Part shown: positions 1 through 5,526 of the stretch, in pieces
Numbering within the stretch: the stretch's first letter is position 1
Layout: each line of letters begins with the position of its first letter
DNA from: Blastocatellia bacterium
GTDB taxonomy: Bacteria; Acidobacteriota; Blastocatellia; Pyrinomonadales; Pyrinomonadaceae
Assembly: GCA_013695195.1 (NCBI GenBank)
Contig: JACDAY010000281.1
Span: 1-11,240, forward strand
Reading direction: 5' to 3'
DNA length: 11,240 nt
Translations under genes and position numbers: made by a program
Notes under the pieces: model-generated
The model's database searches: none
The model's input: the letters and a program-made list of their open reading frames with translations, nothing else
What the model was told of the DNA's origin: nothing

Positions 1-360
1 GCAAATTTTGTGGCTTTGACCGAAACCGAAAAACGGCCGGCGATAATTCTCGGCACGAGCTCTGACCGAATCGGTACGCCTTCGGGACAGTCGTTTTATG
101 TTACGGCAAGCAAAAGTTTTGAACGCGAAACGAGACTGCCGATCGCCCCGTACATCGGCGTCGCTTACGGCACATATGAGAAAAAGGCTCGCGTTATAGG
201 CGGGCTTAACGTATTCTTTCCGAAAGGGTTTTCGTCGACGATACTTTACGACGGTGTAAAAGTTCATCCAACGCTCAACTATACTCGCGGGCGTCATCAA
301 TTCGGCTTTATTCTGGTCGAAGGTAAAAAGGCCGGAGTGAACTACAGCGTTTCTTTCTAA
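1..360 (+). CDS. C-terminal fragment of a beta-rich, probably outer-membrane protein
   Basis: Frame 1 is open from the first base of the window to a TAA at 358-360, so this is the last 119 codons of a gene whose start lies outside. The GTG at 10 is probably internal. The residues alternate polar and hydrophobic with many Gly, Tyr and Thr (YIGVAYGTYEKK, VIGGLNVFFPKGF, HQFGFILVEGKK), and the chain ends VNYSVSF. A terminal aromatic residue after an alternating strand is the usual C-terminal signal for assembly of outer-membrane beta-barrels, which suggests a Gram-negative host and a surface role. I do not recognise the family. The gene converges on ruvB with about 70 bases between them and no clear terminator there. 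A periplasmic beta-sandwich protein is the main alternative. Confidence 0.6.
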   Translation, partial: ANFVALTETEKRPAIILGTSSDRIGTPSGQSFYVTASKSFERETRLPIAPYIGVAYGTYEKKARVIGGLNVFFPKGFSSTILYDGVKVHPTLNYTRGRHQFGFILVEGKKAGVNYSVSF

Positions 361-429
361 ACGCGGTGCTAAATTCTGTTACAACGATAAGAATAACAAG
401 ACCAAATAGAGCAGAGGGAACAAGACGAT

Positions 430-1470
430 CTAGCTGAAGAGAGTCGGAATATTATTTCCTTTCAGGACAGCGTCCAAACCAAAATGCTCGTATGCAAGCC
501 TCGTCGCCAGGCGTCCGCGGGGCGTGCGGTTCAGGAAACCGATCTGCAGCAAATATGGTTCGATGATCTCCTCGATAGAATCTTTTTCCTCCTGCAGCGC
601 CGCACAGAGCGTTCCGAGGCCAACAGGGCCGCCGTCAAACTTTTGGATGATCGTCATCAACAGCTTTCGGTCCATTTCATCAAGGCCGTAAGTATCTACT
701 TCCATTCGATTTAGTGCATCTTCGGCGACGGTTTCGGTGATGCGTCCGTCGTAATCGACCTCGGCATAATCGCGGACTCGGCGAAGCAGCCGGTTAGCGA
801 TTCGCGGAGTTCCACGCGCTCGTTTTGCAATTTCCCTCGAACCGGTCGAGTCGATTTCGACATTCAGAATATTTGCCGAGCGCTCGACGATCTGCTGAAG
901 CTCGTCGATACCATAAAAATCAAGGTGAAAAATGATCCCGAAGCGGCCGCGTAACGGTGCAGTGATCAAACCGGGACGCGTTGTCGCGCCCACAAGTGTA
1001 AATTTGGGTAATTCGAGTTTGATCGAGCGCGCCGCAGTTCCCTGGCCGATCATAAGATCGAGGTTATAATCTTCCATCGCCGGATAAAGGATTTCCTCGA
1101 TGGCCGGATTCAAACGATGAATTTCGTCGATAAAAAGCACGTCGCCTTCTTCGAGATTGGTAAGAATAGCAGCCAGGTCGCCGGCCTTTTCGATGATCGG
1201 CCCGGCAGTAGACTTCAGAGTCGAACCCATCTCATTTGAAACAATAACGGACAACGTGGTTTTGCCGACGCCCGGCGGACCGGTCAAAAGTATATGATCC
1301 AGAGCTTCGCGGCGTTTGAGGGCCGCCTTCATAAAGACGCGAAGATTGTCCTTGATCTTTTTTTGGCCGATATATTCGCCAAGCTGCGCCGGACGAAGCG
1401 AAATCTCAAAGCGTTTTTCTTCGTCGAGAGGCTGGACGTCGCGAATGTCTATTGTTTCAATATCTTCCAT
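430..1470 (-). CDS. ruvB: Holliday junction branch-migration ATPase RuvB
   Basis: Complete 346-aa RuvB, the AAA+ motor that drives DNA through the RuvA-bound Holliday junction during recombinational repair. Visible motifs: N-terminal SLRPAQLGEYIGQ (25-36); Walker A GPPGVGKT (64-71); Walker B VLFIDEIHRL (111-120); sensor 1 TLVGATTRPG (158-167); arginine-finger region PLRGRFG (172-178); sensor 2 GTPRIANRLLRRVRDYA (220-236); and the C-terminal winged helix with GFLNRTPRGR (311-320), which contacts DNA. Length and motif order match the family. It starts 7 bases after the ruvA stop, so the two are clearly co-transcribed. No ruvC is visible in the window. Confidence 0.98.
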   Translation of the reverse strand: MEDIETIDIRDVQPLDEEKRFEISLRPAQLGEYIGQKKIKDNLRVFMKAALKRREALDHILLTGPPGVGKTTLSVIVSNEMGSTLKSTAGPIIEKAGDLAAILTNLEEGDVLFIDEIHRLNPAIEEILYPAMEDYNLDLMIGQGTAARSIKLELPKFTLVGATTRPGLITAPLRGRFGIIFHLDFYGIDELQQIVERSANILNVEIDSTGSREIAKRARGTPRIANRLLRRVRDYAEVDYDGRITETVAEDALNRMEVDTYGLDEMDRKLLMTIIQKFDGGPVGLGTLCAALQEEKDSIEEIIEPYLLQIGFLNRTPRGRLATRLAYEHFGLDAVLKGNNIPTLFS

Positions 1471-1477
1471 CTCTAAA

Positions 1478-2089
1478 TTATTTAGCCAGCAATTGCAGGC
1501 TTTGTCTGAGCAATTTTTGAACGCTTAATTCCGCCCCGTCCTTCATCGTCTGCTGCAAGGCTTTTTCTGCTGCGTTTCGCTGATAACCGAGATTAATGAG
1601 CGCAGAAAGAGCATCGTCGAAAACCGCGTCCGCCGTTTTTTTAGACGCTAATGTCGTTGGCGATCCCGGGATTCCGGATGCTGTGAGTTCGCCGACCTTG
1701 TCCCGCAATTCAATTACCAGTCGTTCGGCGGTTTTGCGGCCGACGCCTGGAATGGATGTCAAACGCGCGAGATCATCCGAGCGAAGAGCAGCAATTATCT
1801 CATCGGCGCTCATGCCGGAAAGCATCGTGATGCCGGATTTTGCGCCGATGCCCTGGACCGATATCAGTTTTAGATATAGCTCGCGCTCACGTAAAGTGCG
1901 AAAGCCGAAAAGCTGAATCGCGTCTTCGCGAACATGAGTGAATATTCTAAGCTGGACGTCGGAACCGATCTCGCCTAGCTCGTAAAAGGTCGAAAGAGGA
2001 ATCGTAACTTCGTAGCCGACACCGCCGACATCGAGAATTACCGAATTCGCCTGTTTTTCCAGCAGTTTGCCTGAGAGAAATGCGATCAT
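1478..2089 (-). CDS. ruvA: Holliday junction-binding protein RuvA
   Basis: Complete 203-aa RuvA, the tetrameric protein that clamps the four-way junction and loads RuvB. The N-terminal OB-fold domain (1-62) contains DVGGVGYEV (20-28) and the acidic pin pair E55-D56 in THVREDAIQLFGF. Domain II has two helix-hairpin-helix motifs, around VQGIGAKSG (78-86) and IPGVGRKTA (113-121). A Ser/Thr-rich linker (about 134-152) leads to the C-terminal RuvB-binding domain (153-203), with DDALSALINLGY. The ATG overlaps the stop of the upstream frameshifted ORF as ATGA, a layout typical of translational coupling. Only a weak GGAT-type Shine-Dalgarno precedes it, so the broken upstream gene may affect ruvA translation. 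Confidence 0.97.
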   Translation of the reverse strand: MIAFLSGKLLEKQANSVILDVGGVGYEVTIPLSTFYELGEIGSDVQLRIFTHVREDAIQLFGFRTLRERELYLKLISVQGIGAKSGITMLSGMSADEIIAALRSDDLARLTSIPGVGRKTAERLVIELRDKVGELTASGIPGSPTTLASKKTADAVFDDALSALINLGYQRNAAEKALQQTMKDGAELSVQKLLRQSLQLLAK

Positions 2090-2381
2090 TTTTTATCCAA
2101 AAGACCGGATTTTTGTATTACCGATTCAGAATAAAGTTTTGCCTGAAGAATGATTTCGAATGTTACTTCATGCGTAAATGGCACCCAATCAGCGCCCCAG
2201 ATATTCTCCTGAATGCTCCCGCTATCGAGCAAAATTGCTTCACAATCAGCATGCAAAGCCCCACCGCCTGCTAAGATTTCCTGCTCAACATCGACCGCCA
2301 GCTTAATATAGTTTCGAGCGACTGCATCATTTCTTTCATTTGTTCCGGCGTAACTTTTGTAGTGATCAGAATAGCTTTCAT
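2086..2381 (-). pseudogene. Frameshifted DUF5674-like protein upstream of ruvA
   Basis: No single frame gives a full protein, but two frames join well. The first starts at ATG 2381 and reads MKAILITTKVTPEQMKEM, then MQSLET, and leaves the homologous frame at about 2310/2311. From there the second frame reads YIKLAVDVEQEILAGGGALH, then ADCEAILLDSGSIQENIWGADWVP. One base is missing between 2310 and 2311; restoring it would give a continuous protein of about 98 aa. The motifs HADCEA-LL-x-GS-x-QE-x-x-WGA-x-W resemble my memory of the DUF5674 family (function unknown). The second frame has no usable start codon upstream of the shift. Past VTFE the C-terminus no longer resembles the INIRP-type ending I recall, so a second lesion or divergence is possible. 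The ORF ends in the ATGA overlap with ruvA. A sequencing error cannot be excluded. Confidence 0.65.
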
Positions 2382-2392
2382 TGGGATTTTAC

Positions 2393-2410
2393 TGTTTCAC
2401 ACTTGAAACA
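2393..2410. promoter_or_regulatory. 18-bp perfect dyad, candidate Rex operator
   Basis: TGTTTCACACTTGAAACA is a perfect inverted repeat (7 bp, 4-bp spacer, 7 bp) in the divergent gap between the DUF5674-like remnant and rex, 82 bases before the preferred rex start. Rex operators in other phyla are also about 18 bp with arms of the TTGTGA/TCACAA type, and rex is often autoregulated. The length and location fit, but the arm sequence differs from the classical consensus. Assignment to Rex is therefore an inference; another regulator could bind here. I could not place a convincing -35/-10 pair. Confidence 0.45.
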
Positions 2411-2492
2411 CGAATTGTAAAGTATTACGGGTTTAAGGGCAACGGGGAAAAACGCTTTGGTCATCAATGCAGATAGGGGATTATCCCAATCG

Positions 2493-3173
2493 ATGATAAT
2501 GATGAAGGCCGAAAAAATCTCCGAAGTGTCGACTAACCGCCTCAGCATATACCTTCGCTGTTTGAACGAGCTTGCTGCGGAAGGTGAAAGAATGGTTTCG
2601 TCCGGTTCTCTGGAAAGTAGATTTAATTTGAACTCGGCGCAGATCCGCAAGGATCTGGCGAATTTCGGTGAATTCGGTGTACGCGGCGTCGGTTATTACG
2701 TCAAAAGCCTGCGTGAACACTTAATCACAATTCTCGGCCTCGATAAGGAACATCGGGTTTGCATTATCGGTGCGGGAAGATTAGGAACGGCCCTTGCAGA
2801 TTATTATGGTTTCAAATCATCGAATTTCCAGGTATTCGCGCTTTTTGACATCGACAAAACAAAGATCGGAAAAAAAGTTGGAAAAGTAAAAATTTTCGAC
2901 ATAAAAAGCTTTGCGGAGATCGTCAAAAGAGATAATATAGATGTAGCGGTTATTGCGGTGCCAGGTGAATTTGCCCAGAATGTCCTGGAGCTGGTGACCA
3001 GGGCGGGAATTAAAGCGGTAATGAATTTTGCCCCAGTTCCGCTCAGGGTCTTGGATGGCGTGAAGCTGAAAACGATAGATTTGACGACTTCGCTCGAAAG
3101 TTTGTCTTGTTTTCTGGCCGGTTCGAATGGAAAATATTTGAAACCGATTTCGAAAAATGGCCGTATATATTAG
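2493..3173 (+). CDS. rex: Redox-sensing transcriptional repressor Rex
   Basis: Rex senses the NADH/NAD+ ratio: it represses when NAD+ dominates and leaves DNA when NADH binds, controlling fermentation and respiration genes. From the ATG at 2493 the protein has 226 aa. The N-terminal winged helix (about 5-75) includes RLSIYLRCLNEL, the recognition-helix region LNSAQIRKDLANFGEFGVRG (46-65) and GVGYYV. The Rossmann domain has IIGAGRLGTALADY with the GxGxxG dinucleotide motif (93-98) and an acidic strand end at FDID (118-121), then AVIAVPGEFAQ and the conserved LTTSLESLSCFL (197-208). An upstream TTG at 2457 would add 12 residues. I prefer 2493 because AGGGGA lies at 2475-2480 and the Rex homology begins just after it; ATGs at 2499 and 2502 are alternatives. 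It forms a two-gene unit with the membrane protein at 3199. Confidence 0.95.
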   Translation: MIMMKAEKISEVSTNRLSIYLRCLNELAAEGERMVSSGSLESRFNLNSAQIRKDLANFGEFGVRGVGYYVKSLREHLITILGLDKEHRVCIIGAGRLGTALADYYGFKSSNFQVFALFDIDKTKIGKKVGKVKIFDIKSFAEIVKRDNIDVAVIAVPGEFAQNVLELVTRAGIKAVMNFAPVPLRVLDGVKLKTIDLTTSLESLSCFLAGSNGKYLKPISKNGRIY

Positions 3174-3198
3174 TAACAGTATACAAGAGGTGAATGAC

Positions 3199-3519
3199 AT
3201 GTTGTACAGAGGATTGCTTAAGAGGTTTTTACCATTTTTCCTGACCTTCGCGGTCGGACTGTTTATTGCCAGCTTTTTTATGGCGATTTCTTCTCCATCG
3301 TTTAATTTTCGCCGCAGCGGCACGCACAAACATCGCGAAATACAGCGTTTGAGAATTGAGAACAAAGAGCTTCGCATGGATGTATTGAGGATGAAGCGGG
3401 AGCTTGAGGAAGCGCGCCGAAATTCATTTGACGTAACATTTCCGGTCGAAGAAGTTCCGCCGTTCGAAATGGACGCCCCGCTGCCGCCTCAGACAAAGGC
3501 TCCGCGATACGGACGCTAA
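3199..3519 (+). CDS. Small single-pass membrane protein with coiled coil
   Basis: A 106-aa protein from the ATG at 3199, chosen over the in-frame ATG at 3157 because AGAGGTG lies 6 bases before it and the earlier start would overlap rex. A basic N-terminus (MLYRGLLKRF) precedes one hydrophobic helix (about 11-30), predicting an N-in topology. A charged heptad-like helix follows (about 43-75, e.g. IQRLRIENKELRMDVLRMKR), likely a coiled coil. The tail (82-106) is rich in Pro and Glu (VEEVPPFEMDAPLPP). I recognise no family and no catalytic motif. It starts 25 bases after rex and is followed by a terminator, so it probably depends on the rex promoter. An FtsL/FtsB-like architecture (helix plus coiled coil) is a superficial resemblance only. 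Confidence 0.8.
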   Translation: MLYRGLLKRFLPFFLTFAVGLFIASFFMAISSPSFNFRRSGTHKHREIQRLRIENKELRMDVLRMKRELEEARRNSFDVTFPVEEVPPFEMDAPLPPQTKAPRYGR

Positions 3520-3537
3520 TTTATTAGCGGAAAATAT

Positions 3538-3592
3538 AACCGCAGGTTAACGCATAATCATTTGATGTGTTAATCTGTGGTTTCGTTTTTTT
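3538..3592 (+). terminator. Probable intrinsic terminator after the rex unit
   Basis: CCGCAGGTTAAC at 3540-3551 can pair with GTTAATCTGTGG at 3569-3580 over 12 pairs, two of them G-U; flanking AA/TT adds two more. The loop is 17 nt, rather long. A T-rich run (TTTCGTTTTTTT, 3581-3592) follows directly. It would end transcription of rex and the small membrane gene before the aldolase. Confidence 0.55.
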
Positions 3593-3628
3593 GTTCCGGC
3601 TAACTTCAGTCTGTCTGCTTTTTCGTTT

Positions 3629-4405
3629 ATGGACGAACAATCCGCCCGAAAACTTATTTGTGAAGTCGGCAAATTGCTTTACGAAAGAAGCTATGTAGTT
3701 TCGTCGGATGGCAATGTCAGTATAAGGCTCGATGAAAATCGCGTTCTGGCGACTCCGACAATGACGTGCAAGGGCCGTATGGACGAGGATTGTTTGGCGG
3801 TTACGGACATGGACGGCAAGCCATTGACGGAGAAAAAAGCTTCGTCTGAACTTGCGATGCATTTGCTGATCTACAAAATACGTCCCGACATAAAGGCTGT
3901 TTGCCATGCACATCCGCCGCACGGAACGGCGTTCGCGGTCGCCGGGCTGGCTATCGATAAACCAATTTTGTCCGAGGTTATTCTGACATTGGGCTGCGTT
4001 CCGCTGACGGATTACGGAACGCCCTCGACCGACGAACTTACCGAATCAATGAAGCCTTTTGTGCAGCATCACAACGCTCTGCTTATGGCTAATCACGGCG
4101 CGGTCGCATACGGCGAAGACCTGTGGCAAGCATTCGACCGGCTCGAAACGCTTGAACATACCGCAAAAATAGCAATACTCGCCAAAGCGTTGGGCGGCGC
4201 GAATGATCTTCCTGCCGATGCCATCGAAAAACTTATAAATATTCGTGAAAAAGCCGGCTATTTAGGCGAATCAGCCAGATGTCAGTCATGCGGTTATCTA
4301 CATGAAGCGAAAATAACATGTGCTGCGGATAAAAACGGAGCGAAAGTCGCTTTTACGCGCGAAGAATTGATCGAGCTTTTGAGCCAGGCGGCGAAATTGA
4401 GTTAA
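3629..4405 (+). CDS. Class II (zinc) sugar-phosphate aldolase, BMC-associated
   Basis: A 258-aa member of the class II aldolase/adducin family, which includes fuculose-1-phosphate aldolase and ribulose-5-phosphate epimerase. The expected reaction is cleavage of a ketose 1-phosphate to DHAP plus an aldehyde. Visible residues: GNVSIR (28-33); catalytic Glu E74 in KKASSELAMH; zinc ligands H93 and H95 in CHAHPPHG; and H156 in NHGAVAYG. These fall one position from E. coli FucA E73, H92, H94 and H155. Core FucA is about 215 aa; here about 40 extra residues follow, with C218, C221 and C231 and a final amphipathic helix (REELIELLSQAAKLS). Shell genes lie directly downstream, and fucose/rhamnose-degrading BMCs in Planctomycetes and Verrucomicrobia use this kind of aldolase. 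Substrate is unproven. No Shine-Dalgarno is visible before the ATG. Confidence 0.9.
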   Translation: MDEQSARKLICEVGKLLYERSYVVSSDGNVSIRLDENRVLATPTMTCKGRMDEDCLAVTDMDGKPLTEKKASSELAMHLLIYKIRPDIKAVCHAHPPHGTAFAVAGLAIDKPILSEVILTLGCVPLTDYGTPSTDELTESMKPFVQHHNALLMANHGAVAYGEDLWQAFDRLETLEHTAKIAILAKALGGANDLPADAIEKLINIREKAGYLGESARCQSCGYLHEAKITCAADKNGAKVAFTREELIELLSQAAKLS

Positions 4406-4449
4406 ACTAACGAGACTTTAGAATTCTGTATAATCAGGAGCAAAATTAA

Positions 4450-4728
4450 ATGCAGGAAGCATTGGGAATGGTTGAGTGCAAGGGGCTCGTGGCAATGATC
4501 GAAGCGGCTGACGCGATGGTAAAAGCCGCTAACGTACAACTCATCGGCTATGAAAAGATCGGTGCAGGATTTGTAACGGCAATCGTTCGGGGTGACGTTG
4601 CAGCAGTAAAAGCAGCAACTGACGCCGGAGCAGCTGCCGCTAGACGCGTTGGCGAACTCGTCAGCGTGCACGTTATCCCGCGCCCCCATTCGAGCGTCGA
4701 TGAAAGCCTGCCGGTGGTGATGAAATGA
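4450..4728 (+). CDS. Bacterial microcompartment hexameric shell protein (BMC-H)
   Basis: A 92-aa single BMC domain of the EutM/PduA/CsoS1 family, which forms hexagonal tiles of the shell facets with a central pore for small substrates. Typical motifs: MQEALGMVECKGLVAMIEAA (1-20), a VQLIGYEKIGAGFVTAIVRG strand-turn region (29-48), DVAAVKAATDAGAAAA (49-64) and LVSVHVIPRPH (70-80). The pore-loop motif is KIGAG (36-40), where PduA-type proteins often have KVGSG/KIGSG, so an Ala lines the pore in place of Ser. AGGAG at 4436-4440 lies 9 bases before the ATG, one of the better ribosome sites in the window, as expected for an abundant shell component. It sits 44 bases after the aldolase in the same direction. 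Confidence 0.96.
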   Translation: MQEALGMVECKGLVAMIEAADAMVKAANVQLIGYEKIGAGFVTAIVRGDVAAVKAATDAGAAAARRVGELVSVHVIPRPHSSVDESLPVVMK

Positions 4729-4806
4729 GTTCAAGGTTCAAAGTTCCAGGTTCCAAGTCGATTGATTCGCCTTAAACCTTGAACTTTGAACTTTGTACCT
4801 TGAACC
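4729..4806. repeat. Inverted pair of 7-nt tandem repeats between the shell genes
   Basis: The whole gap between BMC-H and BMC-P is a long imperfect hairpin. The left arm (4729-4757) is four heptads, GTTCAAG, GTTCAAA, GTTCCAG, GTTCCAA, plus G. The right arm (4777-4806), read on the minus strand, is again four heptads: GTTCAAG, GTACAAA, GTTCAAA, GTTCAAG. About 23 of 28 positions match between arms, and some mismatches become G-U pairs in RNA. The loop is about 19 nt. It begins on the base after the BMC-H stop and ends 4 bases before the BMC-P ATG, leaving no room for a Shine-Dalgarno. It may be a mobile repeat or a device that limits pentamer expression. Confidence 0.8.
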
Positions 4807-4810
4807 TCAA

Positions 4811-5086
4811 ATGATAATAGGACGCATTTTAGGCACAATCGTTTCGACCCAAAAGGACGAGCGGCTGCTTGGTAAAAAGCTCTTGATCGTAAAGCCGATA
4901 AATCTGGACGGCACGGATCAGAGCGGTTATGTCGTCGCCGTCGATACGGTCGGGGCCGGTTATCATGAAAAGGTAATGATTGTCGGCGGCTCGTCAGCCC
5001 GGATGGCAGAAGGCAACAAGGATTGTCCCGTCGATTCCGCAATTATCGGGGTGATCGATACTATCGATTTCACAGCTTCTGAGTAG
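4811..5086 (+). CDS. Bacterial microcompartment pentameric vertex protein (BMC-P, EutN/CcmL family)
   Basis: A 91-aa EutN/CcmL/CsoS4 domain protein, which forms pentamers that cap the twelve vertices of the shell. Motifs: the start MIIGRILGTIVSTQKDERLL (1-20), the strand GKKLLIVKPIN, the conserved VDTVGAGYHEKVMIVGGSSA region (42-61) and the end DSAIIGVIDTIDF. The ATG at 4811 is chosen because the family begins with M-x-x-GR-V/I-x-GT; a TTG at 4793 would add six residues translated from the repeat. Only one BMC-P copy is present here; fucose/rhamnose-type loci commonly carry several. Its start directly abuts the hairpin repeat. Confidence 0.95.
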   Translation: MIIGRILGTIVSTQKDERLLGKKLLIVKPINLDGTDQSGYVVAVDTVGAGYHEKVMIVGGSSARMAEGNKDCPVDSAIIGVIDTIDFTASE

Positions 5087-5109
5087 CCTCATTTTTCAAA
5101 TTTTTAAAA

Positions 5110-5499
5110 ATGCTTCAAGATACAAAGTCGACAGCACTCCTGCTTTTGCGCATAGTTTTGGCTCTTTTGATGTTTATTCACGGCGCGGCGCGGATCGCCT
5201 ATGGATCGGTTGACGATTTTGGCGGGTTTTTGTCGGCAAGCGGTTTTCCGCTAGGCTTTTATGTCGCGTGGGCGGTGACGTTGTTCGAGATCGTCGGCGG
5301 TGTTTTGCTGGCGGTCGGTTATTATGCGTGGATCATCGCGGCGCTTTTTGCCGTTGAACTGGTAGTTGGAATCGTTCTCGTGCATTATAAGGAAGGTTGG
5401 TTTGTCGTCGGCCATGGAAGAAACGGCGTGGAATACAGTATTCTTCTTATCGCCTCGTTTTTGACGATAGCAGCGGCGAATTTCAAGAGGGGTAGATGA
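5110..5499 (+). CDS. DoxX-family membrane protein
   Basis: A 129-aa integral membrane protein of the DoxX family, four predicted helices: about 8-27 (ALLLLRIVLALLMFIHG), 49-70 (GFYVAWAVTLFEIVGGVLLAVG), 73-93 and 107-124. Typical DoxX signs are RIxLALLMFIHGxxR near the N-terminus, the SASGFPLG loop before helix 2, the FEIVGG motif in helix 2, and GWFVVGHGRNGVEYS before the last helix. Family members have been linked to quinone or thiosulfate metabolism and redox-stress membrane complexes, but most are uncharacterised. It starts 23 bases after BMC-P in the same direction, so read-through is likely; a role in the microcompartment pathway is only suggested by position. The ATG lacks an obvious Shine-Dalgarno. 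Confidence 0.88.
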   Translation: MLQDTKSTALLLLRIVLALLMFIHGAARIAYGSVDDFGGFLSASGFPLGFYVAWAVTLFEIVGGVLLAVGYYAWIIAALFAVELVVGIVLVHYKEGWFVVGHGRNGVEYSILLIASFLTIAAANFKRGR

Positions 5500-5526
5500 G
5501 GCCGGCTTGCCCCGCTTCTTTAAGAC

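Noticed and set aside
2457..2492. TTG-initiated N-terminal extension of Rex
   Set aside because: The added residues (VINADRGLSQS) do not resemble Rex N-termini, and an AGGGGA site supports the ATG at 2493.
2378..2650. Minus-strand 90-aa ORF over the start of rex
   Set aside because: Overlaps rex coding sequence, composition is not protein-like, and it is better explained as a shadow of rex.
4429..4434. Perfect TATAAT between the aldolase and BMC-H genes
   Set aside because: No -35 at proper spacing, and a start about 7 bases downstream would remove the AGGAG at 4436-4440 from the mRNA. Probably chance.
5497..5526. Possible bidirectional terminator between doxX and the receiver fusion
   Set aside because: GGGG and CCCC runs could pair, but the stem is short and irregular and no T-run follows on either strand.
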